From assembly GCA_030035585.1 (NCBI GenBank), contig CM057472.1, positions 94,051,601 to 94,115,600 of the forward strand: a DNA stretch of 64,000 nucleotides, in the 5' to 3' direction. A program made the translations under genes and the position numbers. Source of the DNA: Dugong dugon. Lineage: Eukaryota; Chordata; Mammalia; Sirenia; Dugongidae. Of the stretch, positions 55,091 to 64,000 are shown piece after piece. Positions within the stretch are counted from its first letter, which is position 1. Each line of letters starts with the position of its first letter. The notes beneath the pieces are model-generated. The model was not told the origin of the DNA. It did no database searches and worked only from the letters and a program-made list of their open reading frames with translations.

Positions 55091-56140
55091 TTAGGTTTTG
55101 CCTGTGAGCTGAAGCTGTTTGTCCTCATATCGAAGAACTCCCTTAAATAATTCTTGTAAGTTTGGTTTGGCTTTTACATATTCTCTTACTTTCTGTTTAT
55201 CTGGAAATGACCTAATTTCACCGTCATATTTGAACGATAGTTTTGCAGGATATACGATTCTTACCTGGCAATTTTTTTTTTTCACAATTTTATGTATGTC
55301 ATCCCATTGCCTTCTTACCTGCATGGTTTCTGCTGAATAATCTGAGCTTAGTCTTATTGTTTCTCCTGTGTATGTGACTTTTTGTTTTTCACGAGCTGCT
55401 CTCAGGATTCTTTGTTTGTCTTTGATTTTGGTTAGTGTGATTATGATATGCCTTGGTGATTTTCTTTTGGGGTCTCTCCTATATGGGGTTCATTGAGCTT
55501 CTTGGATGGCTAGCCTTTTGTCTTTCATGATATTGGGGAAGTTTTCTGTTGGCAGTTCTTCAATGATCCTCTCTGTGTTTTCTGTTTTCTCCCCTGTTCT
55601 GGAATGCCAATCGCTCGTAAATTTTTGCTTTTGATTGTAACCCCTATAACTCTCAGGGTCTCTTTGTTTTTCTTTGTTCTTTTTTCTGAGTTTTCCTCAA
55701 ACAGAGTTCGATCCAAGTGTTTGGCTTCAATTCCACTGATCCTGTCTTCCACCATTTCAAATCTGCTTCTCAGCCCTTCTATGATACCATCCATTTCTGA
55801 AATCTTGTTGTTTATCATTTGGATTTCTAATTGTTGTGTTTGTTTAATTGCTAGTTGTGAATTTATCTTGAGATTTTGTTCCTGCATTATTTTCCTGAAT
55901 TCTTGCAATTTTTTTGTCTGTATTTTCCATGAATTTGTCTATTTTTTCCTCATGTTTGTCTGCTTTTTGCTTCAGCTCTTGGAGAATTCTGAGCATTAGC
56001 AATTTGAATTCCCTATCAGGTAGTTCTAGTGCCTTTTCTTCCACTGGAAAGTCATCTGGTGTTTTATTTTGGACACCTACTGGAACCATCCTGTCTTGTT
56101 TTTGTAAGTGTTTTGATATTTTCTGCTGTCTTCGGGGCAT
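55091..56140 (-). pseudogene. L1 ORF1 remnant (RNA-binding coiled-coil protein)
   Basis: The frame opens MPRRQQKISKHLQKQDRM at 56,140. A heptad-like region (FKLLMLRILQELKQKADK ... IEGLRSRFEMVEDRISGIEA) is the trimerising coiled coil. The last piece, 55,091-55,324, is the C-terminal domain with RRQWDDIHKIVKKKN, CQVRIVYPAKLSFKYDGE and NLQELFKGVL. Between them the RNA-recognition region is damaged: the three pieces 55,844-56,140, 55,525-55,908 and 55,091-55,324 are not in one frame. The total span of 1,050 bp is normal for ORF1. Confidence 0.9.
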
Positions 56141-57763
56141 TCTGTAGTTATTTTTCTTGCTTTCTGATGGCAGATTTGTTTGTTTTGTCCCTTTTTTTTC
56201 TTAATTTGGCTATGTCTGAGCAGGCGGGTTGTGTGTTCTTTGTTGTTTGCTCTTCTGTGGGCACAGTACTTTTTGCCTCCTTCTCAAATTGGCAGGGTCA
56301 GTCACTCAGATATGGTACGGCAGGGAAGGTCTAGCTGAAGGGGTGTTACTGGGATGGGTTGCTTGTGGCACTTAATACAGCCAGCAGGGCGGGTCGGTAA
56401 TCAGTGCAAGGCAGGGTCCAGTAGGCCATACCTGTGCTGCTTGGTGGTGTGATGTTAAGCGCACAGTGCAGCTAGGCAGGATGTAGCGGGGAGATTGTTA
56501 TGTGTGGAGCTAAGATGGATATGGGAGAGAGGAGAGAGGAGCAGGTGTCAGAAACATACAAACAAACAAAAAAGAATTCTAGGGGAGCTTGCCTTTGGAG
56601 TGGAGAGATGAGAGACTATGAAAAGGGGAAGAGGAAGAAAAGAAAAGAAAAGAAAAGAATGGATAAATAAAAATCAGAAAGGGAAAAGAACAGCAAAGTT
56701 CCTAGGGATCCCACTGGTGCGGCTATGAGGTCTGGGGAAGTTTTTCTCAGGTCTTGCAGTACAGCCTGGCTAGAAGGCATAGAGGTATACAACTCCAGGT
56801 ATTCAGGGAACAGAAAGAGAAGGAAGATATAGAGAGATGAGAAACTGAGTAATGAAGAAAGACAAAAAGGGAAAAAGAGGGAAAAGAAAACAAAACAAAT
56901 TAAAAAAAAAAAAAAAACAAGAAAAGCCCCCCCCCAAAAAAAAAGAAAAACAAATACCCAGTGAGAAAAGAAATGCCCTCAGGGATCCCTCTGCACTTCT
57001 GTGTAAGCCGAAGGGGTAGGTTCCAAGCCACGCAGCACCGCCTGGCCAGAATGGGCTCCCAACTCAAGAAAAGGAAAAGAAAACAAATAATTCAAAACAA
57101 ATAAATGAGCAAAAGCCCTGGGATCCCACCAGGGTGACAGCCCAGACCAGGAAGCAGCTCCACACTTGAAAGGAGCTCCTCAGCCCCTCAGGAAGAAGCA
57201 AAGAAGGTGCATGGAACCAGGTATTTGAGCGAAAGGAGGGGGAGGGGGTGAGAGGTAAGGAAGAAATCAAAGGAAGTGGAAAAAAAGCAACACCAGCAGC
57301 CAACAAATGGCACTCAGAGAGCGAGCTAGTGTGGGTTGGTGGGAACCAAGCAGCCGGTGTTTCCCTGACAAGAGACTGTATCCGTGGGAAGCAGAGGAGG
57401 CTGAGTGTGGGTGAAGAAGGGTAGGGGGTGGGAAAATGTACATCGCAAATTACCCATTGTTTTGTCTCCCCCTGGAAGCTCTGTGAAGCTGTTTTCTCAT
57501 ACCCCCTGTTTGCTGGTCTCTGATAGGAGTCCAAGATGGCGGATCCTTGCTGCGTTAGCTGATATGGGACTTCTGCATGAATCTCTCCTCGCTCTCTGTT
57601 CTCTGTCAGTTTTCTCACTCCATTTGGTGCTTGGCTGAGTTCTTTATCTCTTCATTTGATGTTTTAGGGTTTCAGGATTGTTGTGTTCTCTGTTCGGCTT
57701 AGTGTTTTGGATCTTTGCTGTGGAGGGACAGCGTGGTGCTTCTGCCTAGAACGCCATTTTCCC
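56141..57763 (-). promoter_or_regulatory. L1 5' UTR / internal promoter
   Basis: The 1.6-kb leader is G/A-rich on the element strand, with (AAAAG)n near 56,637-56,658 and an A/C-rich tract at 56,888-56,950. Its first bases on the minus strand are GGGAAAATGGCGTTCTAGGC, holding an AAAATGGCG YY1-type site at the very start, the place where human L1 also has one. A second AAGATGGCGG lies on the plus strand at 57,533-57,542. A 184-codon frame at 57,064-57,618 lies wholly in the leader and has no known counterpart. Confidence 0.75.
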
Positions 57764-57814
57764 TTAAAGTTCTATTTAAGGAGTCTTGTGTAAAATGGAG
57801 CAAATGCAAAACAA

Positions 57815-57890
57815 TCAAATGACCAATATATACTGGGTCCCTACTATGTGTAAGGTATTATGTACACCACAATGGATGATCTAGTATTGG
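57815..57890 (-). repeat. L2 3' end fragment, antisense
   Basis: ATATACTGGGTCCCTACTAT followed by GTGTAAGGTATTATGTACAC follows the antisense L2 terminal sequence. Confidence 0.55.
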
Positions 57891-58014
57891 TCAAAAGAAA
57901 AAAGAAACTAAAGGTTGGTAAAGAGCTATGCAAAAATGTTCATGCCTTTTTAATTTTAAGATATTGCCCACTTCACTTTATTTAAAATAGAAGGTCCCAT
58001 GGCTGAAACCTTGT

Positions 58015-59190
58015 TATTCTTTTCTATCTACAGTGCTCCCTTGATCTCATAATCAGGCTCATTATTTTAAATATCAGCTATGTTTCAATGACTCCCAAAT
58101 GTCTATCACCAGGGTAGAACTTTATTCAGAAATCCAACTTCCTACTCATTGTTTCCAGTTGGATGTGCAATAAATCACACAGTTGACCAAAATTTAACAG
58201 CTCGTCTTCCTCCCCAAATCTGATCTTACAAGTCTTCCTCAAGTCATCCAAATCTTAGGCAAACCATATTCCCTCTACCATCAAAATCTCTCCGGATCCT
58301 TCTCGTTTTCTCACCATCTTCACAGTTAACATCTTTGTCCAAGCCACCAATATGTACTGTGTGGAACACACAATAAATTATAACAAGTATCCCGTATCCT
58401 ATCTGTGATCCCTACAACTATGTATATGCCATCAAAATATCTAGAATGACCTTCTAAAAACTAGATGACATCATATAACTCATCTTCTCAAAATCCTCCT
58501 TAGGATCATCCTTTTCACTGAAAGTAAAAGCTAGCAGCATTTCAAAGGCCTTTGGACCCTTTTCCTGTGCCAGCCCCTGCCCTTATCTCTCAGACCTCAT
58601 CCTCTAGTATTTGTCCTGTTACTCATTTTTATCTTCAAATGCAAATAGTCTTTTCTCTGGATATTCCTGTTACCTGGAACCCACTTTCTTCATACAGACC
58701 CTTTGCAGTTGAGTTGATTCCGACTCATAGTGACCCTATAGAACAGAGTAGAACTGTCCTGTAGGGTTTCTAAAGAGTGCTGGTGGATTCAAACTGTCTA
58801 CTTTTTGGTTAGCAGCCAAACGCTTAACCACTGTGCTACCAGGGCTCCTTTTTAAGCATAGAAATCCCCTCAAGTGCATGGAAGCTGTTCTCAAAAGTTA
58901 CTTTTTCAATGATGCTTGCCCTGACTGATCATACTGTTTAAAGTCTCACCTCCCTCTCATCCTTTCCCATCCTTACACTCCCATTTCTCCTTGACTTGTT
59001 CTAATTATTTTCTCTAGAGCACTAAGTTTCTTACACTGTATACTTATTTATTATTGCTTATTGTCTGTCTCTCCCACTAGAATACAAACTCTAGCATAGG
59101 TTTTTTGGTCTTGTTTATTTTTCGATCCATCACAGAAGCCTAAAATATTTCCCAGTACATGCTTGATGCTTAATAAGTGAATAATCAGAG
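58015..59190 (+). repeat. L2 LINE, sense, 3' part, split by SINE
   Basis: Ordered landmarks are CAATGACTCCCAAATGTCTA, TTCTCACCATCTTCACAGTT, TTGTCCAAGCCACCAATATG, AAAGTAAAAGCTAGCAGCAT, GTTACCTGGAACCCACTTTC, then after the SINE AATGATGCTTGCCCTGACTG, TTATTGTCTGTCTCTCCCAC and CAGTACATGCTTGATGCTTA. It is the best L2 in the window. Its frame is closed throughout. Confidence 0.78.
58700..58850 (-). mobile_element. AfroSINE inside L2
   Basis: Antisense short subtype: TTTGCAGTTGAGTTGATTCC at the left and CACTGTGCTACCAGGGCTCC at the right. Confidence 0.9.
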
Positions 59191-59524
59191 CCACTCTTTG
59201 CATTTTCTCCTCATGCACATGCTCACCCAGTGGGAGTCTCTTGCCATAACCTATAATTTGATTTTTTAACTAAAAGTTGAGCCTTATATTCATATATCAG
59301 AATTAATTCTGCTCTCTACCTATGTAAAGTTTATATATAAATTTACTTGAACATTTCAGATTAAGAGTGGAAAACAAGTTGTTTTTTAAGATAAAGAAGC
59401 TAAGTTCCAAAGACATCCCAATGCTAGTTTGGAGTCATAATCAGAAGTCAGATTTATAATCTCAGTTTCTTGTGCAATTTCCCACTCAAATGCAACTGTT
59501 GGGTATCACACAAATAGACAAACC

Positions 59525-59930
59525 CACTGGAGTATGTTGCATACTTGGGACTATATGGGACTTCCCTCTCTCCCTGCTGAGTTTGTCCCAGTGGGGAGAG
59601 TTTTTGTATTTTCCATGGAACTGAAGGCAGGCTCAATCACATGACTAGCTTTAGCCAGTGTAACTTGAATAGAAATGACACCTGGCAGTTCTAAGCACAA
59701 GTTGTAAGAGCCATCATGCAGTTCCACCATCACTCGTTTTTCCTTTGCCATAACAGCATCAATTTGCTCAGTAAGTGTTGCTCCTTCACCCTGGATCCCA
59801 GCATGAAAAAGATATGGAGCACGGTCAATGTTGACTCTGGAGCAACATGCAGTATGAAAGAGGAATAAACTTTTATTATTGTCAGCAAAAGCTGACTAAT
59901 AGATTCTATAAAACTCAAAACTAATAAGTA
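59525..59930 (+). mobile_element. MLT1/MaLR-like solo LTR
   Basis: CATGACTAGCTTTAGCCAGT, TTCCTTTGCCATAACAGCAT, CACCCTGGATCCCAGCATGA and GAGGAATAAACTTTTATTAT (polyadenylation signal) are in the order of MLT1-type LTRs. The ends are eroded. Confidence 0.62.
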
Positions 59931-59987
59931 CAATTTCTTAAGTGTTTTCTATATACCAGGAAGAATATAAGAAGATTCAATATTCTG

Positions 59988-60328
59988 TAGGAATATTGAA
60001 TATACCATGGACTGCCAGAAGAACGAACAAATCTGTCTTGGAAGAAGTACAGCCAGAATGTTCCTTAAAAGCAAGGATGGCAAGACTTCATGTCACGTAC
60101 TTTGGACAGGTTATCAGGAGGGACCAGCCCCTGGAGAAGGACATCATGCTTGGTCAAGTAGAGGGTCAGCAAAAAAAGGAAGACCCTCAACAAGATGGAT
60201 TGACAGAGTGGATGCAACAACGGGCTAAAACATAGTAACGATTGTGAGGATGGCACGGGACTGAGCAGTGTTTTGTTCTATTGTACCTAGGGTCGCTATG
60301 AGTTGGAAATGACTCAACAACACAACAG
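59988..60328 (+). mobile_element. RTE 3' end fragment, sense
   Basis: The open stretch encodes NIPWTARRTNKSVLEEVQPE and YFGQVIRRDQPLEKDIMLG, followed by the 3' UTR and a degraded tail (TGACTCAACAACACAACAG). It is 5'-truncated at the same C-terminal block present in other copies. No stop interrupts the C-terminal frame until about 60,232. Confidence 0.85.
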
Positions 60329-60351
60329 AGGAACCAGGATCTTGGCAAACA

Positions 60352-60510
60352 TTGCTTTCTTTGATTTTCAAAACAAGTCTATGAAGTAGGTATGATAATC
60401 TATTTTTTTTCTCGGGAAACTGTAGTATGGGGAGGCTACATTGTCAAAGCTACACAGTCAGAAATTGTCAGAACCAAAATTTAAACCAGTGTCTCTCAAG
60501 ATATTAAACA
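60352..60510 (-). repeat. MIR, antisense
   Basis: GATTTTCAAAACAAGTCTAT, AGTAGGTATGATAATCTAT, then AAAGCTACACAGTCAGAAAT follow the complement of MIR. Confidence 0.68.
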
Positions 60511-60514
60511 CAAG

Positions 60515-61075
60515 GTCTTTTTCTTTCTCAGCAACACAAGATACTGATTTAAAAAAAAAAAAAAATCCTTAAACTTGAAGCTTAATACTGGTAAGCTGGG
60601 ATAGGTACATAAAGCAATTGTGGAGATAGTGGCTGAAGCCCAGATATCAGCATTCAACATATTTGCTGTCCTCTGCTCAGATTTTCCAAAGAAATATGTA
60701 CAGTCCCTGTAAGAGACTTTTGAATAATCACAGAAGGCCCAGGCAGCAACTCCCAGCATGGGTGGCCAAGGCTTTGGTTTTGTTTGTTTTACAATATGTT
60801 TCGACATTGCCAGCTACGATTTTTTAAACTCCTCTTTTTCCTTTTAGCCAAACCAATTACAAATGTTTGAAATGCTAAATTGTGAGAAGAACTAAGAGTA
60901 ACCTACAGTTCAGATTTTTTTTTCTTTTATGAAAAATAAACATTTTGGAGAATAGGGAGATTCATCTCCTTACTTCAGTGGGAAAGAAAGGAAGAAAAGC
61001 CGGCACCCATCCTAGCCATCATAATGCAGAGATCATAAATTTTCTTGAATTTTTCTAGATGTCTTTAAACATTAG
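60515..61075. other. Unassigned DNA
   Basis: No repeat or gene recognised. A-runs lie near 60,550. Confidence 0.45.
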
Positions 61076-61077
61076 AT

Positions 61078-61298
61078 TTTGTTGTTGTTGTTGTTAGTGC
61101 CATTTTGTTAATTCTGATTCATTGTGACCCCGTGTGTGCAGAGTAGAACTGCTCCATAGGGTTTTCAAGGCTGTGACCTTTTGCAAGCAGATCGCCAGGC
61201 ATGTCTGAAGCCTGCCTGTCTGAAGCCTGCCTGTCTAAGCGGGTTCGGACTGCCAACCTTTTAGCTAGTAATGGAGCACTTAATAGATTGCACCACAT
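61078..61298 (-). mobile_element. AfroSINE, antisense, with a 15-bp tandem duplication
   Basis: A (TGT)n-rich complemented tail is followed by the usual body, including CAGAGTAGAACTGCTCCATA. TGTCTGAAGCCTGCC occurs twice in tandem at 61,202-61,231, expanding the long-subtype segment. Confidence 0.84.
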
Positions 61299-61429
61299 AA
61301 AATAGACTTAAGTTATAATGGAAAGTGGCCTGAGACCATTATTTATTAGGAATGCGTTTAGTTGCACATAACAGAAATTTAGCTGTTTTGGTTGTGCTAA
61401 TGGCCTCAATTTTTCACTCCTCCCTGTAT

Positions 61430-61790
61430 CTCTGCCTTTTGCCATATAACTGTGTAGTGCGATCCCATTTAAGGTGGAGCATAGTATCCTACCATTTAAC
61501 TTCCTTGGGCCCTGTGACTTTCTTTGGCCAGTAGAATGAGGAAGAGTTTGTGTGCCAGCTCTCAGTCTAAGCTCAGGGAATCTTATTTGTTCATTTGTTC
61601 TCTCGCACCTCTGCTTTTCCTCTGAGAAGAACATGCCCAGGCTAGCCAGCTGATCCCAGTAAAAGGCTGAGGAACATGAGAAAACATGAGCCATCTCCGT
61701 TCAAACCCAGTCTAGAGTAGCCCACCATTGGCTAACCTGCATTCTCCTGAACTAAATAAATGCTGAATGCAGATTGTTCCTGAGATGATG
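61430..61790 (+). mobile_element. MLT1-type MaLR LTR
   Basis: CCTGTGACTTTCTTTGGCCA, AAGAACATGCCCAGGCTAGC and a polyadenylation signal in GAACTAAATAAATGCTGAAT are in MLT1 order. A 128-codon minus-strand frame across it is chance. Confidence 0.62.
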
Positions 61791-61794
61791 TAAT

Positions 61795-62090
61795 TGATAT
61801 ACAAGAGTAGGAAATAGATACACCAACTCAAAGTAGTTCAGTAAAATAGAATATTTATTGGAAGGACATAGGAAGCTCACACAATCTGAGGAAGAGTAAG
61901 AGAATTGGCCCTAAGGTATCAGAGTCCTACCCTGAATTAGCTCCTGACTCTCCATCTCTCTGGTATTCACAGGTTCTCAGAAGAGTAAATCTGATTGGTC
62001 TAACTTGATTCACATGACCTCCCCTTGTCTAGCAGCTTGGTTCATTGGCTGTTAAGGGTTACCCGTCTATGGTGTGCAGTTCCAAGAAAC
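61795..62090. other. Unassigned DNA
   Basis: A possible complemented polyadenylation site (AGAATATTTATTGGAAGG) near 61,850 hints at another LTR. Not assignable. Confidence 0.35.
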
Positions 62091-62092
62091 TG

Positions 62093-62292
62093 TTGTGGTG
62101 TGCCATCAAGTCTATTCTGACTCACAGTGGCCCTATGGGACAGAATAGAACTCCCCTATAGGGTTTCCTAGGCTGTACTCTTTAAGGGAGAAGATCACCA
62201 GGTCTTTTCTCCTGCAGAGCCTTTGGGTGGGTTTGAACCACCTACCTTCTGGTTAGCAGCCGAGAGCTTAACCTTTGCACCACCCGGGCTAC
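62093..62292 (-). mobile_element. AfroSINE, antisense, long subtype
   Basis: The complemented tail is GTGTGCCATCAAGTCTATTC, the body GGGACAGAATAGAACTCCCC, the extra segment TCACCAGGTCTTTTCTCC, and the complemented head TTTGCACCACCCGGGCTAC. Confidence 0.88.
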
Positions 62293-62299
62293 TTCCAAT

Positions 62300-62930
62300 G
62301 TACTGCAAGAGGGATCCAGCCTCATCAATTTAAAAGGAGAAAAATTAAGTTTCTTTGGCATTTCTGCTTCTCCCATCCTGCTTGGAAAAGTCTTTATCAC
62401 CACAACATAATAAGCAGTATTTTCCTATATTGTCTTCCTGTATATCTTTTAAACTTTACCAGACTTATTTCAAAGGCACAGTGAATAAAGTAAGAAAGTT
62501 ATGACTATCTGTGCAAAGTTTCTTGGCCCAGTTGCTTTACTTTCTGTGTTTTCAAAGTCTCTCACTTTATTTTTATCACAGGTGGTGAGTGGCCAGTGGC
62601 CAACTGAGATTCAAAGACCAGTAAGTCTAGGTATTTGCCAATTACAAGGAACCCTCAAAAGAAGCTATGAGATCCTAGTCCAAAAAATATTTTTACCACT
62701 TCCACAATTTTTTAGTTGCTCCTTCTGGCCAGAATCCACCTTCAATAAGATGAAATACTGAGAACAATTTTGATAAGCCAGTTCATTAGGGAGGTTGTAT
62801 TCATTGTTATCCATATCCATATGAAGTACTTCCATATGAAAGAGTTTGTATAAAAGATTATCACTCACAGTAGATCTAGAGTAAGTGTTATTGGAATCTC
62901 CATCACGTGTAATAACATAACTTTTACTCA
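62300..62930. other. Unassigned DNA
   Basis: No repeat or gene recognised. Confidence 0.45.
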
Positions 62931-62934
62931 GTGA

Positions 62935-63118
62935 CTGTTATGATCCAGGCACTGTACTAAGCACTTTACCAGGATTGTCTCAATTAATCCTTAGAGCAGT
63001 CTGTAAAGAGGAAATTATTATTATTTACATTTTTCCAGAAGAGAAAATGAAGGAATAGAAAGTTTAACTTGTCTGAAGTTCAATACCTAGTAAATAGCAG
63101 AATCAGAATCTAATACAT
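62935..63118 (-). repeat. MIR, antisense, nearly full length
   Basis: GATCCAGGCACTGTACTAAG, CTCAATTAATCCTTAGAGCA, GAAATTATTATTATTTACAT and CAGAATCAGAATCTAATACA are in the order of complemented MIR. Confidence 0.75.
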
Positions 63119-63179
63119 AGTCCCTAAAACATAAAGCAGGTTAAACATATTCTTTTAGATTATTTACATGTGTATATAA

Positions 63180-63383
63180 AGTTGTTGTTAGTTGCTGCCA
63201 AGTCGATTCCAGCTCATGGCTACCCCATGTGTGCAGAGTAGAACTCCTCCATAGAATTTTCAGTGACTGGTTTTTCAGAAGTAGATCATCAGGACTTTCT
63301 TCCGGGGAGCCTCTGAACGGACTCTAGCTGCCAACCTTTCTTTTAGCAGCCAAGAGCATTAACTGTTTGTACCACCCAGGATC
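63180..63383 (-). mobile_element. AfroSINE, antisense, longest subtype
   Basis: TTGTTGTTAGTTGCTGCCAA at the left, the segment CAGAAGTAGATCATCAGGAC, and the complemented head TTTGTACCACCCAGGATC at the right. Confidence 0.87.
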
Positions 63384-63395
63384 AATCGATTTGAT

Positions 63396-63430
63396 AGATC
63401 TGTCTGTCCGTCTGTCTGTCTGTCTATCTA
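63396..63430 (+). repeat. (CTGT)n microsatellite
   Basis: TCTGTCTGTCCGTCTGTCTG and further units, seven or so in all, then TCTATCTA. Confidence 0.9.
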
Positions 63431-63533
63431 CGTTGCTATTAGTTGCCGTCAAGTCAGCTCTGACTTGTAGTGACCTTACGTATAACAGAACAAGACATTG
63501 CCTGATCCTGTGCTATCTTCACGACCATTAGTA
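63431..63533 (-). mobile_element. RTE 3' end fragment, antisense
   Basis: GTTGCTATTAGTTGCCGTCA, GTATAACAGAACAAGACATT and GATCCTGTGCTATCTTCACG parallel 37,823-37,908 and 31,416 onward. It breaks off after 100 bp at a CT/AT microsatellite. Confidence 0.7.
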
Positions 63534-63534
63534 T

Positions 63535-64000
63535 TCTCTCTCTCTGTATATATATAATAATAACAAAGATGAAAATATGTCCGTAATAAAGGAGAAACAG
63601 TGCTTCTACGGAGTTCTGTGAACAAAGCTGATCCATTAGTGAGTATTCAGTGTTCACACTTTTTACTGAGAGTCAAATGGTTAGAAGGTTACAGAAAATT
63701 ACATTCTACAGTGTAAGCTAGGGGAGAAATTAGCATTTCAAAGCTTATGTGTGTCTGCGAGGGAAATCGCTAGAACAGATCTGCGCCATGCTGCACCACC
63801 TGCTGATAGACATCCAAAGAAATAAACAAGCTCTGTGGTCCTCAGAGGCTTCTCCCATACAATTATCCCAGCCAAACCATTCTCTCCATTCCCCTCCCAA
63901 CCTTGTCTTTTTGCTCTTTCAACTCCCAATCCAAGTTTCCCCTCATTCATAAAGCTTTTAACACACAGAGTTTACTACATGGGCAATTCTTCCGAAATCT
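63535..64000. other. Unassigned DNA to window end
   Basis: A short (CT)n/(AT)n tract lies at 63,534-63,562. Overlapping 70-codon frames on both strands near 63,740-63,950 have no domain. Confidence 0.45.

Larger units (their letters stand above)
49656..57763 (-). mobile_element. Full-length L1 (LINE-1), mutated, with target duplication
   Basis: It contains, from its 5' end at the right, a 1.6-kb 5' UTR, ORF1 and ORF2 remnants, a 1.2-kb 3' UTR and a terminal poly(A) (T run at about 49,653-49,663). TTAAAGGTCTATTT (49,642-49,655) and TTAAAGTTCTATTT (57,764-57,777) are the target duplication, one mismatch in 14. At about 8.1 kb it is longer than a human L1 (about 6 kb), mainly because of its long UTRs. 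Both ORFs carry frameshifts and stops, so it is not autonomous today. Confidence 0.93.

Noticed and set aside
61308..61694. 128-codon minus-strand frame
   Set aside because: It overlaps an MLT1-type LTR read on the wrong strand and has no recognisable domain.
63396..63430. Regular (CTGT)n units considered as a possible array of interest
   Set aside because: A simple tetranucleotide microsatellite with no spacers.

Overview
This window reads as nuclear DNA from an afrotherian mammal, most likely an elephant or close relative. Three things point there. tRNA-derived SINEs of the AfroSINE type recur on both strands. RTE-clade (BovB-like) LINE copies end in the same GACTCGAYGGCACCTAACAAC tail as those SINEs. 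The remainder is standard placental debris: L1, L2, MIR, MLT1/MaLR and ERVL-type LTRs. Family names rest on my recall of consensus sequences, not on a database search. I see no intact protein-coding gene, no exon-like run of conserved codons, and no tRNA, rRNA or CRISPR feature. Open frames longer than about 100 codons either lie inside retrotransposons or lack any recognisable domain.

Layout. 0-7.3 kb: RTE fragments, one with an internal inversion, a stack of AfroSINEs, an old L1 ORF1 fragment, and a MIR split by a SINE and a short L1. 7.3-13 kb: L1, MIR, L2 and SINE copies, an ERVL-type LTR with a triplicated 60-bp module, and a 1.3-kb RTE copy with a YADD reverse-transcriptase motif. 13-22 kb: MLT1 LTRs, two copies of a TA-flanked inverted-repeat DNA transposon (one GC-rich), ERVL LTR pieces and an antisense RTE. 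22.4-24.3 kb: a complete non-autonomous LTR retrotransposon with two LTRs, a 5-bp target duplication and a primer-binding-like region. 26.8-28.1 kb: an RTE copy that keeps its 5' end and RT but lost its middle. 30.3-36.1 kb: a truncated L1, three antisense RTE copies and nested SINEs. 36-49.6 kb: mostly single-copy AT-rich DNA with scattered MIR, L2, LTR and SINE copies. 49.6-57.8 kb: a full-length, mutated antisense L1 of about 8.1 kb with its own target duplication. 57.8-64 kb: an L2 interrupted by a SINE, MLT1-type LTRs, an RTE 3' end and more SINEs.

The elements make three functional groups. L1 mobilises poly(A)-tailed RNAs and its own truncated copies. The RTE LINE shares its 3' tail with the AfroSINEs and so probably supplied their machinery. 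The LTR and DNA-transposon pieces are older, non-autonomous passengers. Every coding remnant here carries stops or frameshifts. The most useful second looks are the TA-flanked inverted-repeat family, the complete MaLR-like element, the modular L1 3' UTR, the internally deleted RTE and the rearranged RTE copies.
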